64,000 nt of DNA from Atrina japonica (lineage: Eukaryota; Mollusca; Bivalvia; Pterioida; Pinnidae): contig BROG01000247.1 of the NCBI GenBank assembly GCA_030159075.1, positions 456,001 to 520,000 on the forward strand. The letters are read 5' to 3'. The translations under genes were made by a program, and so were the position numbers. Below are positions 1 to 10,810 of this stretch, in pieces (within the stretch, counting starts at the first letter, position 1; each line of letters opens with the position of its first letter). A model generated the notes under the pieces. The model ran no database searches, was not told the DNA's origin, and saw only the letters and a list, made by a program, of their open reading frames with translations.

Positions 1-490
1 ATTAAGATAGGTCTGGTTATGCACCGCCTTGTTTTTTTTCTGGGTGACATAGGGCTACCAATGCCTTCCAGCATTTCTCCGTCACGTATGTTGTCCATCT
101 CTACTTGTGCCGAAACCTTTGTGCCTGTCCAGCATTGGCCATGAGGCTTATAGCAGTGTTTATACAAAATTTGCACCATTGACAATGCAATTTTAGGCTA
201 CCGGTGGCATTTAATAATTCTCCTATCTCTGTTTCGTTAATAAAGAAAAGGCCAGAGGAGTTACTAGTCGGGCGACCGGTGTATTGGCGAATAATGCCCT
301 ACTCAGATGGTGTGAATGCGATTTCTTGTACACTATAAAAACAACCGCAGATTATCGGAGAAAATTTGTCATCAATCAAAGGCGCGGTGTTTGTTTAAAC
401 AAAATCGGAGTTTCTCAGAGAAATTGGCGTCTCTGATCAGTCCCTACAACTTTCAAATGCATATGCCTTTGATCCTCCTGTAATTCTAAC
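1..490. other. no recognisable feature
   Basis: No open frame, tandem repeat or known repeat motif stands out here. Composition is close to the window average. Confidence 0.5.
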
Positions 491-494
491 TTGA

Positions 495-1895
495 ACTTTG
501 ACCCCTAAACCCTTTTTTTCTATACAAACTTTGATTGCCTTCACTATTGGGAATGCTTTCTACCAAATTTGGTTGAAATCAGACATTTTGAATTTTTGGC
601 TGATTTTAGCGCTCCCCCCCCCCCCCCCCCCCCCAATGGGTCGTTTTTCATCAAATAATTTATTCATTTCCAAACTTTGTAATCCTCCTCCTAGAAATGC
701 TAAATATCAAATATGAAGTCATTCCCATTGTTGGTTCTTAAGAAGAAGATTTTTATACATTTTCTTAATTTTATCCCTTTAAGGCCCCTTTTAAGGATCT
801 AAGGTGGCATAACTCCACAATTTTAACAAACTTGAACAAACTTGTCTTCACATGGGGAAGCTTCCTGCCTGGTTAGGTTGAAATTGACTAACAGATTTTT
901 TAGAAGAATTCAATTAAAGATTTCCATATGTGGCCCGCTTTTACCCCCTTATGGGGCCCAAAGAGTCACAATCATATTTTTTTAATACAAACTTTGATTG
1001 CCTTTACTGGGGGATGCTTTCTACTAAATATGGTTGAAATCTGACAACTTTGAATTTTTGGCTGATTTCAGTGCCCCCTGGTGGGACCGTTTTTAATCAA
1101 ATAATTTTTTTTTCACAAACTTTGTAATCCTCCCCCAAAGATGCTAAATATCAAATATGAAGTCATTCCCATTGTTGGTTCTTGAGAAGAAGATTTTTAA
1201 ACATTTTCCTTATTTTACCCCTTTTAGGCTGCTTTGGAGGATCTAAGGGGACATAACAATTTTCACAAACATGAAGCGTCTTCACATGAAGATGCTTCCT
1301 GCCAACTTAGGTTGAAATTGGCCTTGTGATTCTTGAGAAGAAGTCCATTAAAGAAGATTTCAATATTTGGCTCTTTTTACCCCCTTATTGGCCCCCAAAG
1401 GATCAGAACCTTTTATTTCTACACAAACTTTGATTGCCTTTCCTGGGGGATGCTTTCTACCAAATTTTGGTTGAAATCTGACAACTTTGAATTTTTGCCC
1501 GATTTCAGCGCCCCCTAGTGGGGCCGTTTTTCATCAGATAATTTTTCATTTCACAAACTTTGTAAACATCCCCCTAAAGATGCTAAATATCAAATATGAA
1601 GTCATTCCCATTGTTAGTTCTTGAGAAGAAGATTTTTAAAGATTTTCCTAATGTTACCCCTTTTTGACCCCTTATGGGGCCCCTTTAGGAGTCTGACCCT
1701 TTATCTTCACAAACTTGAAGGAGCTTCCCATGGGGATACTTCCTACCAAGTTTTGATGAAATTGGCCCACTGGTTTTTGAATAGAAGATGAAAATGTTCA
1801 AAAGTTAACGCACGACGGACGACGCACGACGGACGACGACGGACGAAGAGTGATCGCTATAGGTCACCATGACCTTTCGGTCAGGTGACCTAAAA
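495..1895 (+). repeat. Family R block: three ~450-bp degenerate units plus cap
   Basis: Three diverged copies of one unit start near 521, 985 and 1421. Each runs through a segment reading roughly 'acaaactttgattgcc', then 'tgaatttttg(g)ctgatt', then 'atgctaaatatcaaatatg' and 'cattcccattgtt', followed by a pyrimidine-rich part. The block ends in a GC-richer cap at 1801-1895. Words from this block recur at 35.6-38, 43.3-44.6 and 55.8-56.7 kb, so it is a dispersed family and not a local satellite. No coding frame persists. Family name unknown to me. A 21-base C run at 614-634 interrupts unit 1. Confidence 0.75.
1801..1895 (+). repeat. Family R terminal cap with hairpin
   Basis: The cap begins with short 'gacggacgac' iterations and ends at 1861-1891 in a hairpin whose arms read AGGTCACC-TGACC and GGTCA-GGTGACCT around a 3-4 base loop. 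The reverse complement of the same cap lies at 36691-36790, and a weaker version at 43375-43440. This fits a conserved structured end of a mobile element, but the element class is not clear. Confidence 0.6.
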
Positions 1896-1899
1896 ATAG

Positions 1900-2885
1900 A
1901 AAAAATCGAAATATTAAGTTTTGGTAAACTCAGCTAATGTCCCTTTAAAATACAGAAACAGAAATTATCATGTAACAAAAGTGTCCCGAATACATCTAAT
2001 AGAAACTACTGTAAAAGATTATTATTTAGCTTTTGGCGTATTATTTCTTAATTACGACTTATTATCTTGTCATTACGAATTATTATCTCGTTATCACTAC
2101 ATCAGAAAGATGTCTTTACAGTGATTTATTATCATTATTACAACTTATTTTCTCAGTATAGCAGCATACCCGTACTCCCGCTTTTTGGGAGATGACCATC
2201 TTGGAACATTATAAAAAATAAAATGTAAAATAAAAATGTTTCAACTCCATTTTCTTTTAAATTCGACAAGCTGGTGTGACGTCAGTTTATAGCGAAGTGT
2301 ACGCCTGGACAAAGGGTTCAGGTCAAAACCATGGTTGCCATATGAAACGACATCCCCCGGAAGCTTACAAGTTGAAATTAGATTGACCTAAACACTCAAG
2401 AAAAATGACGAGAATGAATTAATATTATCATACAGGAACGTTGAATTTATCAGATCACAAGGAACGGATGTTATACAAGTTACCCCGTCCTTTATAAAAT
2501 GGCTGCTGTGCGTAACTGTTGATTGTTGAGGAGTGCAAGGACCGACAACTCTGTGTAAGCGATTGGAACACTCTGTGACTGTTTGTAAAAATGCAGTGTC
2601 GTCCTGCAAGGGGAGTATCTAAGCCCGCTCAAGAGTGCTTTGGGCAACAATGGTGCCAAATTATACCACTCTAAACGCAACAAATGAAAATTGTCGTTAC
2701 CGGGTGTGCAGGCTGTTGTATTTTGATGTTGACTTGGAAAAGGCATAGGAACATAACAGGGTTGCGACTTCAGGAATGTGGGTCATACAACTGATCCTAT
2801 GTATGATAATTATAGGCAAGCAATGTGACCCAGTGAAACCAACTGAACCCAAGCCTTACGAACCGCTCAACATTATTTCGTGACT
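1900..2885. other. no recognisable feature
   Basis: Mixed-composition sequence with only short open frames on both strands that show no motif I recognise. Confidence 0.45.
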
Positions 2886-2890
2886 AATAC

Positions 2891-2972
2891 TTGTGAATGG
2901 TGATTCACGCCTGTCAAGAATTTTTCAGTTAGGCTATATGGTGGCGGCTAATTTAAATGGTGGAGGGTAAAC
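2891..2972 (-). mobile_element. SINE1 3' fragment
   Basis: On the minus strand this matches the 3' half of the tRNA-derived SINE at 7928-8165: a 'ccaccattaaa' segment, a 'gccaccatata' segment, 'ctgaaaaatt' and the tail. The tRNA-like head is missing, so it is a truncated, old copy. Confidence 0.6.
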
Positions 2973-2974
2973 TC

Positions 2975-3800
2975 GTTGTCAGATTGTTGATATAAGGGGC
3001 GTAGCCTAATGAATCATTGTCCTAATATAATAACAAATCACAGTTCTCAGATGTCAGTTTGATATATATCCTCTTTCTTTCAAAACAAACATTTACATAG
3101 TTACAAATCACAATAGAATAATTGCAAATAATAAAGAGAAAATACTTTTAAAGCTTAGGACAGCGTTATGCATAAAAACTGTATTTCAAGTTTTTTGTCT
3201 TTTTTTATTTTGTTTTTGGTTTGTTTTTTTTTTTATTATTATTATTATTATTTTATTTTATTTTTTGTCTAAACTAACGTCCATGCCTGATTAAATGCCA
3301 TCCTCTTTTGAATATTGATGGATCCGTCCCTGTAATATAAAGTTCATGCATATTGCCACACATCGATACGACTAACACAATGCCTATAAACTTATATCTC
3401 GGGATTCATATTTGTAAAGTATCTCTTTTATCATCATCATTATTACAAAGAGGCATATGTTGCTGTGTAGAGTTGATATGAAAGAAATGGATATGGACGA
3501 GGTGACGGTATTTCCATATTTGACTTTTGCACGTTCCACTTCGTTCCTGTCGTTATTATGCAATTGAAATTAATTAGTAAACATTAATTTCGAAACACGG
3601 GTTCCCGTCAGCCTCTTTGTCTTGAGAGCTAACAGTGTTTTTACCGTTGTGTTAGCGTGTGATAGAAGAACCCATACCTAAAATAATGTTATCGCTCCGT
3701 ACATACCAGTAACATGTAATTAAATAAAAAGTCAGTCGATATGAATAGCCTACTTAAGACTGCGTCACAGAAATATGAATTGTCTTATATATATATATGT
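2975..3800. other. AT-rich spacer with (ATT)n
   Basis: No gene signal. A short (ATT)n tract lies at about 3233-3260, next to a T-rich stretch at 3190-3230. Confidence 0.5.
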
Positions 3801-3804
3801 TCAT

Positions 3805-3807
<3 letters not shown>

Positions 3808-3857
<50 letters not shown>
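3808..3857. repeat. (GA)n microsatellite
   Basis: Uninterrupted GA dinucleotides, about 25 units. Confidence 0.97.
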
Positions 3858-3861
<4 letters not shown>

Positions 3862-4012
3862 GCAAGGCAATGGAAAAACGAGGCTGTTGTCGAACCAAGT
3901 TCTTAAAACATTTCCAGACTGAATGGACTGAAGTGGGTAAAGACTAGTAACCCGAAATGTGTGATGTAGATGTTTTATTAAGCTGAGACATAATATATTT
4001 ATATATATTATA

Positions 4013-4021
4013 TATTATATG

Positions 4022-4102
<81 letters not shown>
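4013..4102. repeat. (TA)n microsatellite
   Basis: A nearly pure TA tract with imperfect units at its left edge. Open frames across it, encoding alternating Ile and Tyr, are artefacts of the repeat. An AC-rich cryptic repeat follows at about 4205-4262. Confidence 0.97.
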
Positions 4103-4105
<3 letters not shown>

Positions 4106-4435
4106 TAAAATGACTAACGACAAAGACCGAATAAAAGTCAAATTTTCTGGGCGACCTGTTCCTTCTTCAGGTCAAAAAGGTTAAAATAACATGAAAAAAC
4201 CGTACACATATACACACACACGCAAACACACACACAACCAAAACGTACACATACACACATGCACGTGTTTTCATGTTATTATAATATGAGACAGGTCGTC
4301 CCGAAAGTTTGACTTTTATTTTGTCTGTGTCATTTTATTGCTTTATATACATGTATTCTTTTCCTGACTTGTATCTTTTATCTATTGCTTAGATTAGATA
4401 CCCTAAGATTTATAGTTTTGTTGGTTTTAGTGCTT

Positions 4436-4436
<1 letters not shown>

Positions 4437-4522
<86 letters not shown>
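4437..4522. repeat. (TA)n microsatellite
   Basis: Pure TA dinucleotides, about 42 units. It is followed directly by the hairpin at 4534-4597. Confidence 0.97.
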
Positions 4523-4529
<7 letters not shown>

Positions 4530-4533
4530 ACTT

Positions 4534-4597
4534 GATCGTTGTAGCGGATGGATTGAACTCGAGCTACGCTCTCGCTGAATCCTTCCGCTACAACGAT
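4534..4597. repeat. Hairpin with 21-base arms
   Basis: The left arm GATCGTTGTAGCGGA-T-GGATT pairs with AATCC-T-TCCGCTACAACGATC, with one mismatched position, around a ~23-base loop that contains a 'gagctacgctctc' mini-palindrome. It sits right after a TA tract. It could be a small foldback element or the end of one. No second copy was seen in this window. Confidence 0.7.
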
Positions 4598-4962
4598 CTC
4601 GTGCAGTCTGATGATACGGATAGAAACATTTGTGTGGTTTTGTTTCTATTTCACGTCCATTATTTATGTATACAAAACTTTTATTTCCATCCGCTTTTAA
4701 AGACGCCATCAAATATTTTGGATGATATGAATGCCATTTAGAAAAGTTACTTCGGCGAAATTTCCGTATCCAACAATGTGCAATACGACATTATGTATTT
4801 TTACTGGCGTACTGAACTCTGTATTGTAACTGTATGATTACACATGCATTTAATATATATATATATAGCCAGTTACATTAAAATGATTCACACAAGTACT
4901 TAGATAAATAAAAAATCACAACGCCGAAATAAACTCAACAGGTTTCATTATTATCACCAAGG

Positions 4963-4963
<1 letters not shown>

Positions 4964-5047
<84 letters not shown>
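4964..5047. repeat. (TA)n microsatellite
   Basis: Pure TA dinucleotides, about 41 units. A short TA tract also lies at 4853-4866. Confidence 0.97.
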
Positions 5048-5049
<2 letters not shown>

Positions 5050-5053
<4 letters not shown>

Positions 5054-6470
5054 TTCACAAAAGTTGTTAGCCTTAAAACTATAATTTTTATCGCCGATGA
5101 TGCTGTACTCAAATTTCCTCCGACAACATTAAGTTTTGATTTAAAAGTGCCATGTTTTGGTTTAGATGGAAATGAAATCTTCCTTGCTATGCTGAACCTC
5201 AACTGTTTAAGTAAACAAGACACGGAAGAGATAAGATAGATTTGAATTTAGTTACATCTTTTTCACATTTCATGCAACTTAAAACCGTACAAACAATTTT
5301 ACACAAAACGATTTTTTTCATCCGTAGAAGAATACAGGTTTTCCTACGAGAAACCTGAGATAGAGGATATTGGTCATAGCGTACGAAAGTTGCTGGATAA
5401 CTCTCACCTTTGACCACGGTTTAAAGGTCTTTGGATAGTAAGAAATTTGAAATAGAAATTACTATCAAACCAACTAATAAATGACAGGTCAAACTACATG
5501 TCTTATGTATAAATGTATTTTGTCAAAATGAGAAGAAAATTTTTATTCTAAGGTGAGACAAAAAGACAAATCTAACCTTTTGACCTTTTACGAGTGATCG
5601 GTTTTAAAACAGGTAAAACCAATAAAATAGTCTATTTACTTCCCAGCTGATTTACTACTGTACTAGCTTACCTAATAAAAAACGTAATGTCTTAATCAAA
5701 ATACAATTACCTAGTAATCGCATCTGCTTCTTAGAAATGCGTTTTATCAGAACTGTATTTCGACAACGTTAATCTTAAATATGTAATGTAAATCGCCAGA
5801 TGATATTTGAGTCGACTCGGCCCGCTAATTACACCTTTTGATACATCGGTCGACATCTGCCGACTAATAGAAACTTCAATTTCTAGCGACTGTGACGGAA
5901 TGAGTTACAACGTTTCTGTTATTTCTTGGATGATATTTAACGAGCCGACAGGTGCTATTCTGCATCTGTCGGTGTTTTGCCTCGCGCCATCCACTCGCGC
6001 GTAACACTTTCGACACAGAAATCTTACTGTTTGTGATGTTCTGCACCATTTCTTTCTCAGGTAAAAGTCATGAGGTCACCCCTTTGTCGTATTATACTTT
6101 ATCTGATATTTATGCGCTAAAAACAGGCTAAACCAGCAGATGGTTTCGACGTTAAATTACGAATAATTTTTTTCTATATTTATAATGGACAACAATTATG
6201 AAAGGTTGTAAAAATCAGCAACAACTTTGTCAGCTGTGAAATACGTTTGTAAACGGCTTTAAAGATGCTTCGCGCATGCTATGATATCGTAGAATTTATC
6301 ATCTGGGATCACCGCTACATCACTTGAATGTAATAAAATAATAATTAATTTGATAGCATTATCATTGATAACCTTGGAGAATCTCCTAAACAAACGATTC
6401 GCTGTAGGTACAAGACGATGGACAGTGTGTCTGCTTGGATTTAATATTTTCCACTTGTAACGTCCACATG
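5050..6470. other. no recognisable feature
   Basis: Only short open frames without recognised motifs. A small imperfect hairpin (CCGACA...TGTCGG) lies at about 5945-5972. GC content rises around 5810-6000, but I cannot assign a gene. Confidence 0.4.
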
Positions 6471-6472
6471 AA

Positions 6473-6958
6473 TTAACGTATTAGTTCTCCGAGGATAAAA
6501 TACATCTTGACATTCTCATTCCCATGGGTACCATAGTAGGTGACGTTTGATCGGAACCATTCATCTGGTGATTTGCATAGCGCGAGAATTAGCAGACGAC
6601 AATTTATAGAACAACACATGAAGTCGCTTTGACTTCCCTCAAGTGCAAAGCACAGGAGATCGGAGAAAGAATTTCCGTCAAGGCACGAAAGCGTGGCTGC
6701 TGCTTCTGACGTTATTTTTCTGGTTCTTCTATCATGTACAAGGTCGTGTGGTACAATGGTATCAGAAATCTCTTGTGGGAACAACGGCGTATAGAAATGG
6801 ACGAATTTTTGCTTATTAGACGTCTTTGCCAATTTGTGTGTAGGTGGTCGAATACCAATATATAATGTGGTTTGCATCCCGTTTTGGAAGCTGGCAAATA
6901 GTCCTGCTTTGTGGTTATTCCCACAATTATGATCAGAGTCCGAAGTCATCCAATTTAC
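6473..6958 (-). CDS. Hypothetical open frame, 163 codons, unrecognised
   Basis: This is the longest open frame that is not made of a simple repeat. It is less AT-rich than its surroundings. I recognise no domain, signal peptide, membrane segment or zinc motif in the translation. Its first codons (M-T-V) start inside the palindromic element that begins at 6959, and the next residues (N-W-M-T-S-D-S-D) come from the 34-bp tandem repeat at 6921-7194. The annotated start therefore cannot be an ancestral one. If anything is real it is the part downstream of about residue 15, as an exon or an exon relic. Chance openness is the simpler explanation. Confidence 0.2.
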   Translation of the reverse strand, partial: VNWMTSDSDHNCGNNHKAGLFASFQNGMQTTLYIGIRPPTHKLAKTSNKQKFVHFYTPLFPQEISDTIVPHDLVHDRRTRKITSEAAATLSCLDGNSFSDLLCFALEGSQSDFMCCSINCRLLILALCKSPDEWFRSNVTYYGTHGNENVKMYFILGELIR

Positions 6959-7194
6959 TGTCATGTTTTAATTTTTGAATTTACTCTGTGGGGGGGGGGG
7001 GGGGGGGGGGGTAAATACAAAAATTAAAACATGACAACTTTTGTATTTACCCCCCACAGAGTAAATTCAAAATTTTAAAACATGACATTACTCTTATGAC
7101 CAGAGTCCGAAGTCATCAAATTTACTCTTATGACCGGGGTCCGAAGTCATCCAATTTACTCTTAAGACCGGAGTCCGAATTCATCCAATTTACT
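6921..7194. repeat. 34-bp tandem array split by a palindromic element
   Basis: Four copies of a 34-bp unit containing 'gagtccgaagtcat.caa' and TTAC. Three are contiguous, with TTAC at 7088, 7122, 7156 and 7190, exactly 34 bp apart. One copy lies left of the insertion at 6921-6954. The unit matches the terminal inverted repeat of element M2, so the array looks like a locally amplified element end. Confidence 0.85.
6959..7087. mobile_element. Palindromic MITE-like element, copy 1 (TTAC duplication)
   Basis: About 129 bp, almost a perfect inverted repeat: the left arm starting TGTCATGTTTTAATTTTTGA is mirrored at the right end. It is flanked by TTAC on both sides (6955-6958 and 7088-7091) and interrupts the 34-bp array, so a 4-bp target-site duplication can be read directly. 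A G run of ~21 sits in the left arm, where copy 2 has only 'ggtgggtgg'. No coding capacity. The transposase that would move it is unknown. Confidence 0.85.
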
Positions 7195-7584
7195 CCGGCT
7201 ATAGTTTCGCTAAACCTTTATTTCTTTATTTTGACTATACAGTCTAGTCAATTGTAAATATTCTGGATTTGACTTAACAGGAAATGCATTTTTGTATTTC
7301 ATCATTCACGTTAACATTTTGAGTCACTCTTATGCCGTTTTCCTGAAGAAAAACATGTGTTGAGTACGGTTCTAAATACTTTAGTATATACTTAAACTAT
7401 TTTATATATATTTCTGAAATTTTCTGCAAATGAGCAATAGTTTTCACCATTCATTTACAACTGTATGTCTTCAATGTACAAAAATGTTCGGTTGCGGCAT
7501 AATATATATTAATGTTAGTATTTTTACCACAAATAAAGGAAAATCAATGGTTTAGTTCTGGGTAAATTTGTTGACTTCGGGCCC
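7160..7584. mobile_element. M2 TIR element, copy 1
   Basis: The left end (gtccgaattcatccaatttac) and the right end, read in reverse (gcccgaagtcaacaaattta), are imperfect inverted repeats. The interior shares an AT-rich stretch containing 'gttttcaccatt' and 'caaaaatgt' with copy 3 at 23757-24030. About 425 bp, no coding capacity, so it is a candidate non-autonomous DNA transposon. The left boundary merges with the 34-bp array. Confidence 0.6.
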
Positions 7585-7589
7585 AGGAC

Positions 7590-7925
7590 TCATCTTCTCG
7601 AATAACGAAGATAATGCATTGAATTCTGTGCATAAATATAAACTATTTTTACATGTATTATAGTCCTCACGTTTGATTTACGCCGGCGTAACTAGCTTTT
7701 ATGGTATTGATTCACACATTTTGGGGTACATTGTGGCATTCTCCGTGACATTCATGGCAGTCTCCCATAATATTAACTTTATATGACAACAATCCAAAAT
7801 GGTCGTGCGCAATGGGATTACAGAATTAAGGCACAAGAGCGACAGGAAGGTAAATGGGAATCGATTTTACGGGACTTTTACTGTCCCGATGTGACATTTG
7901 GCATAAATGCCCATCTGCAACTTTA
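7590..7925. other. no recognisable feature
   Basis: Short AT-rich spacer between M2 copy 1 and a SINE. Nothing assigned. Confidence 0.5.
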
Positions 7926-7927
7926 AA

Positions 7928-8165
7928 AGGCCTTAGTGGGCGAGTGGATAGAGCATCGCGCTTTGAACCATGGAATCTCTCACTTCTGGTCAGCGAAAGT
8001 TCAAGCCCCGCTGGAACAAGGCTAATTTTTGTGAGAAAGTTTGCAAGTTTAAAGGCTGATGGTCTCTTCACGGGCACACTGTAATCGGGTTCTCTCCACC
8101 ATTAAAAACTGGCCACCACCATAAAACTGAAAAATTGTTGAGTGTGGCGTAAAACATTATTAAAC
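7928..8165 (+). mobile_element. SINE1, near full length
   Basis: The tRNA-like head has an A-box-like 'tagtgggcgagtgg' and a B-box-like 'gttcaagcccc', then a body with 'tttttgtgagaaagttt' and a 3' part with 'ctccaccattaaaaac', 'ctgaaaaattgttgag' and 'gtggcgtaaaac'. The same order recurs in seven other copies or fragments in this window. Pol III transcription would start just upstream of the head. It encodes no protein. It is the best-preserved SINE1 here. Confidence 0.88.
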
Positions 8166-8169
8166 ATAC

Positions 8170-9030
8170 AAAGAAGCATATCATCAGTACGTTCTCTTCC
8201 TCCCACCCCTTCTCTTCTCTCTCTTTCTCCGGAACTTTTAATATTCAATTTCTGTTACAAGTTTTTTTTTAATTTACCGACGTAATCAACAAAGCTGCAC
8301 ATGACAAACGACAGATGGAAAAGGGAAAACTTTCAATTTGATATCTGACAATATTAAGATTTATGATCATTGATCAACCATTTCTAAATCCTTAACGCGA
8401 CCAGGGAATTATTAATACACGTTCTCTGTTCGGGTATTTACACTGTGTTGCTTGTGTAATTACATGTCCTGTTTAAATAGTCACGGCTAAATTACATCTC
8501 ATTCGAGTTCGTCTTTGATTAAACATTCGCACAAAGTCAATGAGATAATATTTTGAACAATCTGAAGCCTTGAATACCAGGATCAAACATATCGTCGAAT
8601 GTAACATAAACACTTAATTGCAAATGAATCGTCTGGGGCAATCTAATTTGAATGCGTAAGCTCGCGCACACAGCAGACGACATTTGGCTGGCCCTGGTGG
8701 TCCAGTGTTTGGCAATTAATTTTTCATTAATCAAATGTTGGACCAGTTAGTTATCAGAGGTGTTCTTCCACAGAATTTAATAAAACTTATATTTATAATT
8801 ATTTTTCGTCGAAAATTCCTTTTCATTCACAGAAAATTATCAAATTACACAGATTTTTAACTTACATTACATGTTAAGACGCACGGGGGGGGGAGGGGCT
8901 AAAAATTATGGGACGCTTTGTGAGTCTTTTTTAGATAAACTACTGAGATTAATGGCTATAGATAGTTAAAACAATATCGCAAAACAGGGTATTAATTGTC
9001 CGTAGAGACATCTTTTTAAAGTCAATGTAA
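8170..9030. other. no recognisable feature
   Basis: AT-rich, with a short G run near 8885-8897. No gene, SINE or tandem array identified. Confidence 0.45.
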
Positions 9031-9034
9031 TAAT

Positions 9035-9154
9035 TGTCATGTTTTAATTTTTGAATTTACTAGGTGGGTGGTAAATACAAAAATTAAAAAGTTGTCATGT
9101 TTTAATTTTTGTATTTACCACCCACCTAGTAAATTCAAAAATTAAAACATGACA
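9035..9154. mobile_element. Palindromic MITE-like element, copy 2 (TAAT duplication)
   Basis: A 120-bp, almost perfect inverted repeat with the same ends as the element at 6959-7087 (TGTCATGTTTTAATTTTTGA at both termini). It is flanked by TAAT at 9031-9034 and 9155-9158. Two copies with different 4-bp flanking duplications indicate a mobile family and not a local inversion. Confidence 0.88.
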
Positions 9155-9294
9155 TAATACTCAATGTATCAAAACAAGTCAAGATTTCATGGGAAAACCG
9201 TAATGGTCAATCCGTGAAAGGACGTCTTTTCAAAGATGATCTTTCTTTCTATCGGTTTTACTGTTATTTTACATCTGGACAAAATTTGTTCAGT

Positions 9295-9545
9295 AATATG
9301 GAGATGTTACCAGCTTTGTGTGAGGGACCACAAAGTCTAGATCTGACATGTGCTATGGAGTGATGCTAATGCAGTGAGGAACTTTTTTACGGGCCAAGAC
9401 TGACATGGCAGGAGATCCCAGATCGCTTCGTATGCCGAGCGTTTGGCGAAGAGACAGTCATTATCCTTTGGTATAACCTGGTGACCGGAAACCGAACCCG
9501 GATCCATCCGCTTTCGAGTTGAACGCATTGAAAGCGGTCTCAATT
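9295..9545 (-). mobile_element. SINE2 copy
   Basis: Read on the minus strand, a tRNA-like head near 9490-9545 contains 'gggttcggtttccgg' as B box. It is followed by a body ending in the 'gtggtccctcacac...gctggtaacatctcc' side. It shares body words (gtgctatgg.ctgatgc, gcagtgagg) with copies at 10395, 25870 and 46545. Confidence 0.65.
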
Positions 9546-9685
9546 GTTTTGTTATGCAACGGACTTATGTCAATGCATAGACGGTGTCGCAGGTAAAATA
9601 TCGGGGTACTCGTGTCGCAGGTAAGAAGTGAATTTATTTTCCACATATTTAAGACACAGTATAACATATAAGCGACTTTTCGCGT

Positions 9686-9787
<102 letters not shown>

Positions 9788-9789
9788 CA

Positions 9790-10250
9790 CTTCTAACTTA
9801 TTCCTTATGTAGAGTCAGTCGCCTTGGCATATTTATTCCAATGACAAAAACGACCTTGTAGTTGTCAAATATTTGAGAGGTGTGCAATAAAGTATAATAG
9901 GTTGTGAACGCAATGACCCACGGAAATACATAGTTCACGGGTTAGATAAACGTTGAAGACAGTTTATAGATCAGGTCGCTTCTCTATGACTTTTGAAATC
10001 CATATATCTTATCAAAAGCTACACTCATGCTCGATTTAGGATCTGCCAACATAAATTAATTTGTCAACAAGATGAACCGACACAAGAAGGAACAATTGGT
10101 TTTGATTAAATTTGATATGTCCCTCTAACTTTTCATAAACAGGATGTCGGACAAGTCAAAACAAAGATCTGTCAGAGTTAGTTAGTCATACATAATTTAT
10201 ATTTATGTAGTTAAACTGAATAATACAGGGAATGGCATCCCTAGGAATTA
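9790..10250. other. no recognisable feature
   Basis: Spacer without repeat or coding signal that I can support. Confidence 0.5.

Positions 10251-10253
<3 letters not shown>

Positions 10254-10325
<72 letters not shown>
10254..10325. repeat. (GA)n microsatellite
   Basis: About 36 GA units. Confidence 0.97.
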
Positions 10326-10327
<2 letters not shown>

Positions 10328-10394
10328 TGTTGTGTTGATAACAAACATGCCCATCTATATCTGATTGTTTGATTTACTTTATAGTGTGTTCCAC

Positions 10395-10600
10395 CCGCCA
10401 ACAATTTTCACTTTATATATAAAAGTGTCTCCAGCTTTAGGTGAAGTGCCACAATTTTGACTTGTGCTATGAACTGATGCCAATTTAGTCAAGGAAGGTT
10501 TTCCTACAAGTCACATCGTGACAAGTGACACGTGGCATCAATTTTAAACTCTCATCCGAAAGACCCTCGATTTTCACTTTCTTTATCGAGCGTATGGTGA
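10395..10600 (-). mobile_element. SINE2 fragment fused to SINE1
   Basis: The body matches SINE2 (caccagctttaggtgaagtgcc and gtgctatgaactgatgcc in spirit, then a 'catccgaaagacc' segment), but the tRNA-like head expected on the right is missing. At about 10600 the sequence passes directly into the 3' half of SINE1 in the opposite orientation. Confidence 0.6.
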
Positions 10601-10716
10601 AGGCCAGTGGTCTCTTTCCGGATACGCTGTAACCGGGTCCTTCCCCCACCAATAAAAACTTACGGCCACCATATAATTGAAAAATTGATAAGTGTGGCGT
10701 AAAACACTTTAAAATC
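10600..10716 (+). mobile_element. SINE1 3' fragment
   Basis: It begins in the 'ggccagtggtctcttt' region and runs through 'ccaccaataaaaact', 'attgaaaaattgataag' and 'gtggcgtaaaac'. The head is missing. It adjoins the truncated SINE2 above without spacer. Confidence 0.7.
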
Positions 10717-10810
10717 TAATCAGCGAAGACCGGTGTAGTTACTACTATTGTAAAGTCTTCCGTACGACCCGCTTCATCCCGAGTCAAGGTTTTCCGATCC
10801 ACTCCGTTTG

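Noticed and set aside
1801..1895. Helitron 3' end, because of the terminal hairpin
   Set aside because: No CTRR terminus after the hairpin and no matching TC start could be identified.
4385..4741. 118-codon frame with a long Ile-Tyr run, and similar frames at 3944, 4410, 4966, 20107, 28374 and 61321
   Set aside because: The Ile-Tyr runs are read-through of (TA)n microsatellites. The non-repeat remainder shows no domain.
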